This document shows positions 17,808-26,519 of a stretch of DNA of 37,684 nt, in pieces. The number at the start of each line of letters is the position of its first letter. The stretch's first letter is position 1. This stretch comes from Flavobacteriia bacterium. Lineage in GTDB: Bacteria > Bacteroidota > Bacteroidia > Flavobacteriales_D > Crocinitomicaceae. The translations under genes and the position numbers were made by a program. The notes below the pieces were generated by a model. That model did no database searches and was not told the origin of the DNA. It saw nothing but the letters and a program-made list of their open reading frames with translations. Where the stretch lies: the NCBI GenBank assembly GCA_947453545.1, contig CANGHE010000002.1, forward strand, positions 1 through 37,684, in the 5' to 3' direction.

Positions 17808-19251
17808 ATACATAAAGTGCATTTACATCACGCTGTTTTTCACTTAATCGAATTAATACACCATCCTCAATAAACTTATTCAAATAACCTCTAATTGTAT
17901 TGATATTTATATTAGTGAACTTCACAAGCTCATCGATGGTTGCTTTATGATTTAAAAACAAATAATGAAAAATGTTACGTTGTGTTTCGTTATATACTTT
18001 CCAATTTTTTTCAATCTTCTCTATCACTGAATCATGAATAGTTTTAGAATGACCACTGATTTTATTTCTCAATATCAAATACACTGTGCTATTACCTTCT
18101 TTGTACTCTGGTATAGATAACATCGATTTCTCCATCGATTCATAAATTCTAGATACACCTTCATTCAATTGACGAACATACCCCATGTCTTCCAAAACTC
18201 TTGCTACACGAGGATTTCTAGCAAATCGTTCCGTTTTGATATTGTCAATCGTTACTTGTGCTGGTAGCGGACCACTATTACTTATCTCTAATCTATCATC
18301 AAAATGCTTGATGTAAATAGCATTACCATGAACGTTATAAGAACGGTGACATAAAGCATTTACAATTCCCTCCAACCAAGCTTCTTCTGGGTACTCTGGT
18401 ACTTTATTAAATCTTCCAGTTTCCATATCTAGGAAATAGTAATCCTTAAATGAAGCCTTTAGAAACGCTTTAAGATGACTGATTAATCGTGGAATGTTAT
18501 TTTCAAAACGTTCATCTTTCACCACATTGTGGTTAACACCCGTCAAGGCTTCTGTACCCTCATATCTTATATATCTTACTGAAGCTGAAGGAATATACTT
18601 TTCTGGGTCTTTAGAGAATAGTAAAGCTGAAGCATTTTTAAACTGATAAACACCGCCTTTTTTAGTAGCCAAATATTTTAACACCAACAAGTCAAGAATA
18701 TCTCCTTTGTAGTTTACCTTTTCTTTGTATTCATTAAGTAAATCATTGTCAAAATCTTCTATTTCAAAATCTTTTACCGTTTCATCTTCAAAACGTCTGA
18801 TAGATTTATCATACTCTAATTTCTTGATTCTATCTAGGTCTAACAAACGGTTCGAATCATGTACTCTCAAATAGACTTTTTCATTTTCTCTTGTACGGAA
18901 AATACGTTCTAATTCTTGTTCTACATGAAATAGAAATACTAGTTTACCATCTATAGTAACCTCTTCCAATTCAATGTTACATGCTGGATGAATGAAATTA
19001 AAGACCAATTTCCTATAGTCATCCAATTTACCTCCAAGTGAATTAAGGTCTTCAATTTCACCCGAATCTGAAACTCCAAAAGCCAATGTTCCTCCATCAG
19101 CATTCAACATACCGATTAATTCTTCAGCTATTTTTATGGGCTTAATGTCCTTTTCTCCAAGTCCTTTACGTTCAAAGTATTGATTCTCTACTTGTGTTTG
19201 TAGATATTCTCTTGTTACTATTGTATTTATTTTTGAAACTGAATCACTCAT
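17794..19251 (-). CDS. AlbA_2 (Schlafen-like) / GHKL-ATPase-like regulator with C-terminal winged helix
   Basis: YFERKGLGEKDIKPIKIAEELIGMLNADGGTLAFGVSDSGEI; GIVNALCHRSYNVHGNAIYIKHFDDRLEISNSGPLP; C-terminal wHTH-like. Confidence 0.88.
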   Translation of the reverse strand: MSDSVSKINTIVTREYLQTQVENQYFERKGLGEKDIKPIKIAEELIGMLNADGGTLAFGVSDSGEIEDLNSLGGKLDDYRKLVFNFIHPACNIELEEVTIDGKLVFLFHVEQELERIFRTRENEKVYLRVHDSNRLLDLDRIKKLEYDKSIRRFEDETVKDFEIEDFDNDLLNEYKEKVNYKGDILDLLVLKYLATKKGGVYQFKNASALLFSKDPEKYIPSASVRYIRYEGTEALTGVNHNVVKDERFENNIPRLISHLKAFLKASFKDYYFLDMETGRFNKVPEYPEEAWLEGIVNALCHRSYNVHGNAIYIKHFDDRLEISNSGPLPAQVTIDNIKTERFARNPRVARVLEDMGYVRQLNEGVSRIYESMEKSMLSIPEYKEGNSTVYLILRNKISGHSKTIHDSVIEKIEKNWKVYNETQRNIFHYLFLNHKATIDELVKFTNININTIRGYLNKFIEDGVLIRLSEKQRDVNALYVFKKH

Positions 19252-19256
19252 TTCTT

Positions 19257-19366
19257 AACCTTGCTTAATTATGGATAAACCTTGCTTAATTTTTAAAACC
19301 CTTTGATTTTAAAGCTTTTTACATATTGTGGATAACCTTGCTTAATTGTGAATAAACCTTGCTTAA
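19257..19366. repeat. Short repeats CCTTGCTTAAT between AlbA_2 and mod genes
   Basis: Copies at 19259, 19280, 19336 and 19357; two pairs each with 21-bp pitch. Confidence 0.8.
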
Positions 19367-21321
19367 ATACTTTTCACCTCCGTAATACCAAATCTTTTTA
19401 ATATCTGAACAGAGTTTGTTTTTTCTACATCTGTGAAACCAGTGTCTTTGAAAATAACCCTACATGCTTCTGGTTGTAGTTCTTGTTTCCATGCTCCAAC
19501 ACCTTCAGCCACTTTACTTGTAATACCATCAGCTAAACAGATAAACAAAGCCCCAACACCAACGTTGAATACCTTTTTGCCTTCTATTAATTTTTCTTCA
19601 ATTGGCAGTGTTAAATCAAGACCATATTTTAACAATATTTCAAATAGGACATCTTCTTCTGTTCTATCAGTTTTGATGTTGTCTTGTGCATCAAATAAAC
19701 TATTATCTAACTCATCTGGATTACCATCCCAACCTTTAACATTTGAACTATCTAGTTTAAATACTTTGAAACCAAGGTCTAAATCTTTAGCTTTTTCTTT
19801 ATTTTCTAGAATAATATTTATTCTAGCTCTTCTTATTCTTTCTTTTCCTATTTCAGAAAGTTTAGTTGGCTTATTTAAACCTATTAAAAAATCGATAGCA
19901 TTTTGTTTTGTCTTTTTTTCATCATCTGTCATACCAGAAACTATTTCAATTTTTTCTGGTAACTGAACACAAATAAACTTTCTAGAACCTCCATCTTCTA
20001 AATTTAATTCCATTACAGAATTAGCTAATGTTCCACTACCAGAGAAAAAATCTAAAATCAATGCATTTTTATCATCTATAAACTGTATTAAATATTTCAA
20101 TAAACTCACTGGTTTGGGAAAGTCAAAAACCTTTGCACCCATTAAATCAACTAAATCGGAACCAGCATTTTCATTTGTCCCAACGTTAACTTTACTGTTT
20201 ATTAAATTTGGTGGAACTTCAGCATCATACTCAAGTTTCTCGTAAGAAGGGCTAAATCTAATCGTTGGTATTTTAATTATTGTTCCATTATTAATTTCAT
20301 TATCAAGATATGATTGACTCCATTTGAATTTAGCTTTCAATTTAACTTGCTTAACAAATACACCATCTTTAACTTCTGTGTCCTCAATTAATTCTACATC
20401 ATAACTATCTGTACCGTACATACCTTTTGCTATAACTCCATTTTGGATGCTTGTTAATACGATATCAGAAGGAAAAATCAGCTCTGAAATCTTATTAGTT
20501 TGATTTAATAAACCATTTGAACTTTGAGACTCTTTCTTAATACCAGTAAATTTCAAATCATCTTTTTTCTTTTGAAAACATATTACATACTCAATTATTT
20601 TTTTACTTTTCTTTGATAAATTAGCTGGTGTTTCTGTTTTTGCCCAACTAAAAACATCTATAAAGTTTTCAGAACCGAATACTTCCTTTCCAATTTTAAT
20701 TAAATTTTCAAGTTCATTATCATCAATATTAATAAATATTAACCCGTCTTCTCTCAATAAGTTTCTAGCTAAAATTAACCTAGGATATATCATATTCAAC
20801 CAATTGGAATGATATCTTCCATCGGTTTCAGTGTTTGATGTTACTTTTTTTCCTTCACTATCAATTTGCCCAGTAATTTGCTGGTAGTTTTTAAGATTGT
20901 CTTTATAATTATCTTTGTACACAAAATCTTTCCCAGTGTTGTATGGAGGGTCAATACTGATAACTTTGATTTTTCCAGCATAGCTTTTCTGAAGTAATTT
21001 CAATACTTCCAAGTTATCACCTTCGATATACAAGTTTTCTGTAGTGTCCCAATTAACACTTTCATCTTTAGCTGGTCTTAAAGTACCAGTGCTTGGTTTA
21101 TGAGCTTCTCTTCTTGCTTGTGTTTTACCAGCCCATGTGAATCTATAATATTCTTCACCCTCTTCAAGTTCATTCCCTAAAACCTCTTGAAGTACAGCAA
21201 AATCAATCTTACCTTCAGTTACTATCTCTGGAAACAATTCTTTTAATCGTTGAATGTTTTCATAAACTAAATCCATGCTTTGTGTTAATTGGTCACCTTG
21301 GTTAATTTTTTCGATGCTCAT
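19363..21321 (-). CDS. mod: Type III-type DNA methyltransferase Mod subunit
   Basis: NLYIEGDNLEVLKLLQKSY..KVISIDPPYNTGKDFVY; LILDFFSGSGTLANSV. Confidence 0.93.
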   Translation of the reverse strand: MSIEKINQGDQLTQSMDLVYENIQRLKELFPEIVTEGKIDFAVLQEVLGNELEEGEEYYRFTWAGKTQARREAHKPSTGTLRPAKDESVNWDTTENLYIEGDNLEVLKLLQKSYAGKIKVISIDPPYNTGKDFVYKDNYKDNLKNYQQITGQIDSEGKKVTSNTETDGRYHSNWLNMIYPRLILARNLLREDGLIFINIDDNELENLIKIGKEVFGSENFIDVFSWAKTETPANLSKKSKKIIEYVICFQKKKDDLKFTGIKKESQSSNGLLNQTNKISELIFPSDIVLTSIQNGVIAKGMYGTDSYDVELIEDTEVKDGVFVKQVKLKAKFKWSQSYLDNEINNGTIIKIPTIRFSPSYEKLEYDAEVPPNLINSKVNVGTNENAGSDLVDLMGAKVFDFPKPVSLLKYLIQFIDDKNALILDFFSGSGTLANSVMELNLEDGGSRKFICVQLPEKIEIVSGMTDDEKKTKQNAIDFLIGLNKPTKLSEIGKERIRRARINIILENKEKAKDLDLGFKVFKLDSSNVKGWDGNPDELDNSLFDAQDNIKTDRTEEDVLFEILLKYGLDLTLPIEEKLIEGKKVFNVGVGALFICLADGITSKVAEGVGAWKQELQPEACRVIFKDTGFTDVEKTNSVQILKRFGITEVKSI

Positions 21322-22088
21322 TCTTGTCCTAATTTATTTTTAATACTTTCTATCTCTTTTCTATGCTTTTGAATCTCAATATTCAGATTCAACTTGGTGT
21401 TGAATTGGCTTTCTTTTTTTATCTGGTTAGTTAGCCTAATAACTTCTTTATCAAGCTTATTTATTTGCTCCAGCATCTGCATATCATCTTCAGTACGTGT
21501 GTGATTTCTAACTAAAGTAGCACCCGTTACCAATGCTGTTTGATAGTTTACAATTGCTTTGATGTAACTCTTGTAGACAGTCTCTAAATTTGTTTTATCC
21601 AGTGCTGTAAAGTTTAAACCATCAAACAAAGCACTAACCAAGTCATCTTTATACAACTTTGTTAGGATTGGTGTTGATATAAGTTTTTCAATGGTTCTTT
21701 TGGTGGTGTCGTTTTGATTAATGCGTTTATCACACGTGTTTATCATAAAATTATCCTCATCCTCAATAATCAATAGGATAGGATAAGGGATATATTTCTG
21801 AAATAATTGAACACACTTGTCACCAAATTGTTGCAAACCCAAACCTTTCAATGTACACACCATTACTTGAATTTCTTCATAGTTGTACATATCATTAACT
21901 TCAGCTGATATATTAGCATTGGCTGGCTTAATACTAGCTAACCAGTTCATGCTCTGTATTTCGTAATTCAATACATTTTTATCCGTTGTAGTTAAATCAA
22001 AACTACTCAAAAAGAATGCTTTCGTAATCTTAACTTCATTAAGACTACGAGCTGGAATATTAAATATTTTATTGTAATTCAACCCCAT
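21318..22088 (-). CDS. DUF4391 family protein
   Basis: Family-like N-terminal pattern and position between Mod and helicase. Confidence 0.7.
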   Translation of the reverse strand: MGLNYNKIFNIPARSLNEVKITKAFFLSSFDLTTTDKNVLNYEIQSMNWLASIKPANANISAEVNDMYNYEEIQVMVCTLKGLGLQQFGDKCVQLFQKYIPYPILLIIEDEDNFMINTCDKRINQNDTTKRTIEKLISTPILTKLYKDDLVSALFDGLNFTALDKTNLETVYKSYIKAIVNYQTALVTGATLVRNHTRTEDDMQMLEQINKLDKEVIRLTNQIKKESQFNTKLNLNIEIQKHRKEIESIKNKLGQE

Positions 22089-25000
22089 TTACTTAATGAT
22101 TAGGTAGCTGATTAATTCAAGATTGGATTGTCTTTCAATTGAATCTTTAACCAATACTGTTCCACCAGCTTTTGCTAGAGAACTCAAACCAACTTCTTCT
22201 TGAACACCAACAATTTCACTGATGGCATTTTTAAGTAGCTTGGTGTATACCTCCATTTTTTTATTCCCTTTGGTTTCTTTGTCAAATTCTGCCACTAACT
22301 CTGGTAGAACCGAATCATTACCCATGCACAATTTTCTGAAGTAATCTAAAGCCAATTTGGTTTGCGAAGCTTTCACAATTTCTTCACCATCATTGCTTAT
22401 ATACACCAAAAAGAATGGATATAAGAGGTTATTTTTAAGTAACCCAGCTAAATCATTACTAGAGTCTTTTAAGCAGTATATAACACCTTCTTTTACTGTA
22501 TCAAGATTTGATTTTACAACAGCATAAGAAGCTACTGGTATATCTTTCAATTCCATTAGCTCTTCATCACTACTTTGTTCTATATCAACCTTAAAATCAT
22601 TGAATGTTAAATCAGTTATGGATATATTACCTTGAACATCTTCTAAATCTAATACCTTATCTTGAAGCTGAATTAATTGTCTTTTACGATAATCTAAATC
22701 TTGCATTTCACTACTATCTTGAGAAATGATATTGTCTTCACCAGTAGCGGAAACATCTAGCATCACCATTCTACCTTTAACTCTGGCAATTAAATCAATG
22801 AAGCTATCCAACTCCATATTTGGAAAGAAGTTAACCAATTGGATTTTGTCATTTATAGAACCAATTCTATCTATACGACCAAAACGTTGAATGATACGAA
22901 CTGGATTCCAATGAATATCATAGTTTACTAGGTAATCACAGTCTTGCAAATTCTGCCCTTCAGAAATACAATCAGTACAGAACAAGAAATCAATCTCATG
23001 GTGTTCATCTGGATATATCTCATCACGTTTCTTTGACCTTGGTGAAAAATGAGTTAAAATCGTACTCAATTCTGCACGAGTATTTGGCATGTTGGTCTTG
23101 TTGTTACCAGAACCAGTTACCAAAGCACTATTGAGTCCGTATTTAGTTTTAATCCACCCATGAAGCTCCTTATACAAGTAATTTGCAGTATCTGCGAAGG
23201 CAGTAAATACAATCACTTTTTTATTATTTGGATTGATTGGTTTATTAATTTTTTCATCAATCAACCTCTTTAATTCCATTAATTTAGCATCTCTTGATTC
23301 ATCAATCAGTTTAATTGAATTCATCAACTTCACCAATATTGACTTGTCTAACTTTAAATCTTGTTTCCAGCGAATCGTGTCAATATCTTGAATAAGCACT
23401 CTTGTTTTACCCCCAACCAATAAATCTTCTAATGTACTATCATCAATATCTATGTCAGTAATGTTTGTTTCAACATCTAAAACACCATTTTTATGTTGCT
23501 CAATTTGTTTTAAATTCTCGTCAACAAAATCCACCAACTTTCCAAGTGTCAACCTAAATGAATGGATTGAGCTTTCAAGTCGTTTTAAAAGGTTTACACG
23601 CATTAAGTATATCAAACTTTGCTCACGGTCTACTTGCTTAAAAACACCTCCAGTATGAGTCTTGATATCGTATTTCTCTTCGTAATACTCTCTCTTTTCA
23701 GAGCGAACATAACCCAGCGGTGTATATGAAGCCAGAGTCAATAAACTTATCTCATCATAAATCTGACCAATATCATGGAACTTTTTCTCTGTATCAATGT
23801 CTGGTGTTAGTGTGATAGGTTTTAATCGGATTGGAAAGTTACCTATGTCTGCTGTATCGTAGTATTTATTAATATGCTTTCTAGAGCGAGCAATGGTTAA
23901 CATATCCAATATTCTGAAGTACTGACCATCTAAATTCTCCATCAACAAATTAACATCCAGATTATTTGGGTCATTGTTCTTATACCAATTAGTAAACCTT
24001 CTTTGAGCATCTCTCATTACTTGAGTGATACTATCGATACCATGTGGTGCAAAATAATTATCATTACCTTCCGAAATGAACGCTATCTGATTTTTTAAAT
24101 CATTCATTTTGTTATTTACTGGTGTCGCTGACAACATCAACACTTTGGTACGGATACTTGATTTAATCACATCATTCATCAATCTTTTATAACGAGTCAT
24201 TCTCTCACTCGTATTTGGATTGTTTCTGAAATTGTGTGATTCATCGATTACCACTAAATCATAAGCACCCCAGTTAATGGTTTCTAAATCCATGTCACCA
24301 GACTTACCTCGTTCTCTGGATAAGTCAGTATGGTTTAAAACATCATATCGAAGCCTATCTTGTGATAAAATATTTCTCCTATCATTTAGGGTGTAAATCG
24401 TCCAGTTATCTCTTAATTTTTTTGGTGCTAAAACCAAAACATTTTTATTCAGTAAGTCATAGTATTTGATTACTGCAACAGCTTCAAAGGTCTTACCAAG
24501 CCCAACAGAATCTGCAATGATACATCCACCAAACTTCTCGATTTTTTCGATTGCACCAATAACTGCATCTTTTTGAAAGTTATACAACAATGACCAAATC
24601 TTGGTGCTCTTTAAACCAATCTTTTCAAGTTTTTCATCTGCTCTTTCATTGATAGACGAGTAACTAAATATCTCTTTTACACTGTACTTGTATATCGCTT
24701 CGGCTGTTATGCTTTTAGTACCTTTTTCTAATCTCTCAACGATGTTATCATTGATTTGTAGGGTACTATTGTTCCAATACTGATTAAAGTATCCAAGGTA
24801 TTGATTATTGGTATCATCAAACGCATTGATAAATATTGGAAAGTCAGACTTTAGTTCACCAAGACTAACTGAATCAAAATCCATTGGTGTTAAAGCATAA
24901 CAAGATGTTAGACCAGCATTCTCAACCAATAAAAGATTTTGATTACCAACAGCACCCTTTCTGAATTCAATTTTATCCTCAATCAAACCAAGCACTTGGT

Positions 25001-25256
25001 TTATTTTATGTTTTCTATCTAAAAGATGGTTCAGTATTGTTTCAGATTTTGAATGTATAAACCTAAAATCATCCTCTTCACTCAAATCAACTGATAGTAA
25101 AACTTTGATTTGTTTGGCTAATTTCAGAGTGTCTATTATTTCAAAAAAAGCAAACGAAGTAAAATGGTTGCAACTCAAATAAACAGTTGATTGGTCGTTG
25201 ATGATGCTTTTGATTTCTTCTATCAATAAAACATCTTGGTTGTTGATTATCTTCAT
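22089..25256 (-). CDS. SNF2/SF2-type helicase, possible PLD-like N-terminal region
   Basis: CIIADSVGLGKTFEAVAVIKYY; DLVVIDESHNFRN; VLMLSATPVNNK; DCISEGQNLQDCDYLVNYDIHWNPVRIIQRFGRIDRIGS. Confidence 0.92.
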   Translation of the reverse strand: MKIINNQDVLLIEEIKSIINDQSTVYLSCNHFTSFAFFEIIDTLKLAKQIKVLLSVDLSEEDDFRFIHSKSETILNHLLDRKHKINQVLGLIEDKIEFRKGAVGNQNLLLVENAGLTSCYALTPMDFDSVSLGELKSDFPIFINAFDDTNNQYLGYFNQYWNNSTLQINDNIVERLEKGTKSITAEAIYKYSVKEIFSYSSINERADEKLEKIGLKSTKIWSLLYNFQKDAVIGAIEKIEKFGGCIIADSVGLGKTFEAVAVIKYYDLLNKNVLVLAPKKLRDNWTIYTLNDRRNILSQDRLRYDVLNHTDLSRERGKSGDMDLETINWGAYDLVVIDESHNFRNNPNTSERMTRYKRLMNDVIKSSIRTKVLMLSATPVNNKMNDLKNQIAFISEGNDNYFAPHGIDSITQVMRDAQRRFTNWYKNNDPNNLDVNLLMENLDGQYFRILDMLTIARSRKHINKYYDTADIGNFPIRLKPITLTPDIDTEKKFHDIGQIYDEISLLTLASYTPLGYVRSEKREYYEEKYDIKTHTGGVFKQVDREQSLIYLMRVNLLKRLESSIHSFRLTLGKLVDFVDENLKQIEQHKNGVLDVETNITDIDIDDSTLEDLLVGGKTRVLIQDIDTIRWKQDLKLDKSILVKLMNSIKLIDESRDAKLMELKRLIDEKINKPINPNNKKVIVFTAFADTANYLYKELHGWIKTKYGLNSALVTGSGNNKTNMPNTRAELSTILTHFSPRSKKRDEIYPDEHHEIDFLFCTDCISEGQNLQDCDYLVNYDIHWNPVRIIQRFGRIDRIGSINDKIQLVNFFPNMELDSFIDLIARVKGRMVMLDVSATGEDNIISQDSSEMQDLDYRKRQLIQLQDKVLDLEDVQGNISITDLTFNDFKVDIEQSSDEELMELKDIPVASYAVVKSNLDTVKEGVIYCLKDSSNDLAGLLKNNLLYPFFLVYISNDGEEIVKASQTKLALDYFRKLCMGNDSVLPELVAEFDKETKGNKKMEVYTKLLKNAISEIVGVQEEVGLSSLAKAGGTVLVKDSIERQSNLELISYLIIK

Positions 25257-25453
25257 TAGCTTTTTACGTTTTCTCGTAATAAATCACGAACACTTACATT
25301 CAATACATTAGCTATCTCAAAAAGAATAGGTAAGCTGGGTTGTCTTCTGTTACCAACATAACTGTTAACCATGTTAAATGATTTTCCAATCTGCTCTGCT
25401 AACCAAGTCTGCTTGACTTTCTTCTCATCCAAAACCTCTTTTATTCTATTCAT
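25256..25453 (-). CDS. XRE-family HTH regulator
   Basis: KVKQTWLAEQIGKSFNMVNSYVGNRRQPSLPILFEIANVLNVSVRDLL. Confidence 0.88.
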   Translation of the reverse strand: MNRIKEVLDEKKVKQTWLAEQIGKSFNMVNSYVGNRRQPSLPILFEIANVLNVSVRDLLRENVKS

Positions 25454-25679
25454 TTGAAAAATGTTAAAGGCTAAAAATAATATAAATTATCTCATCAAAT
25501 GATGTATATAAAATATTCCAATCGGAATTTATTAAGACGTTTTGAACACCTCTATGATAATCCTTGATTCTGAACTAGAATAAATGAATTTCTATGTAAT
25601 CGATATAAGAACTACGTGTGCGACAACACCCAAATCTCGTGCTAAAAGTACCTTTAAAACGCATTAAAATTAGGAAATA

Positions 25680-26027
25680 CTACCGTTTACCTTCCAATAT
25701 TTCCATCGCCTTTTTCAAGTGCACAACTGCTTCATCAACTTCAGCTGGAAACACTTCACTCTTGGTAGCAACAAAAAGCTCTCTTATGTCACAATTCAAC
25801 ACCTTAGAAATATCCATTAAAAGTTTAATGGTCGGTAAATAGCCATTGTCTCCGCAAATATTTGATATGGTTGTCTTGGTTGTACCTACCATTGATGCTA
25901 GTTCTGTTCTACTAACACCTTTTTCCTTCATTACTTGTTTTAGTCTGAATACTTCCATTATGTTTTTTTTGTTACAAACGTACAAATAATTAATCAATGG
26001 GTTATTATTGATAAATAAGTTATTCAT
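25680..26027 (-). CDS. XRE-family HTH regulator; start probably at the internal Met of MEVFRLKQVM
   Basis: MEVFRLKQVMKEKGVSRTELASMVGTTKTTISNICGDN. Confidence 0.85.
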   Translation of the reverse strand: MNNLFINNNPLINYLYVCNKKNIMEVFRLKQVMKEKGVSRTELASMVGTTKTTISNICGDNGYLPTIKLLMDISKVLNCDIRELFVATKSEVFPAEVDEAVVHLKKAMEILEGKR

Positions 26028-26029
26028 TA

Positions 26030-26092
26030 CTTGTTTTATTAGTTATTTTTTACTTATCTTTACATAAAATAATAAAGCAATAGATAACTAAT
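26030..26092 (+). promoter_or_regulatory. Promoter with shared element-specific architecture
   Basis: CTTG-N21-TATCTTTA ... AATAGATAAC next to ATG; divergent from the XRE gene. Confidence 0.65.
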
Positions 26093-26362
26093 ATGAAGAG
26101 CGAAAGAATCAACAGAAGATGGTTTAAGAACCAGTTAGAAAAAGGTAACATTCTTGTTAAATGTAACGGAAAATATACTGATGATTATAACTTCGACAAT
26201 GCTTTCAACTTTTTCATTAACGATGAGTGGACTAAAGCTAATGCTCAAAAGTTTTGTGATTGGTATATTAAATGTATGCACCTTTATGGTGATAAGTCTG
26301 GAATCATTTCTGGGTCATTTGCATCATGTGAATATTGGTCATTTAAACTAAAAGCTCAATAA
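26093..26362 (+). CDS. Hypothetical protein under the shared element promoter
   Basis: 89-aa ORF directly downstream of promoter. Confidence 0.6.
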   Translation: MKSERINRRWFKNQLEKGNILVKCNGKYTDDYNFDNAFNFFINDEWTKANAQKFCDWYIKCMHLYGDKSGIISGSFASCEYWSFKLKAQ

Positions 26363-26433
26363 ACTTTATCTTTTTGTAAAATGGATTATATTTAAAGATA
26401 GAATGTTTTAGAACTAACATAAAAGTTTTATAA

Positions 26434-26474
26434 GCTGGTGCCAGATGGGTTGCTCCATCTGGTTCTCTCCCAGC
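26434..26474 (+). ncRNA. Two-tier hairpin in the leader of the putative polymerase gene
   Basis: GCTGG-tg-CCAGATGG-gttgct-CCATCTGG-ttctctc-CCAGC. Confidence 0.45.
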
Positions 26475-26519
26475 GTTAAAAATGAGAGATATCATAACTA
26501 AAAGAGAGAATAAAAAAAT

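Noticed and set aside
17697-19366. CRISPR array
   Set aside because: Repeats are about 11-12 bp with 9-10 bp gaps and no cas genes; better fit as operators.
19433-19966. 177-aa plus-strand ORF inside mod
   Set aside because: Antisense shadow ORF of the methyltransferase; low-complexity Ser/Leu-rich.
14629-25256. BREX or DISARM system
   Set aside because: No PglZ/BrxC/BrxL or DrmA/DrmB (DUF1998) signature seen; Mod and Res signatures are type III R-M-like.
25618-25842. 74-aa plus-strand ORF
   Set aside because: Mostly antisense to the XRE gene at 25680-26027.
26154-26351. 65-aa ORF overlapping 26093-26362
   Set aside because: Alternative frame within the ORF that sits correctly behind the shared promoter.
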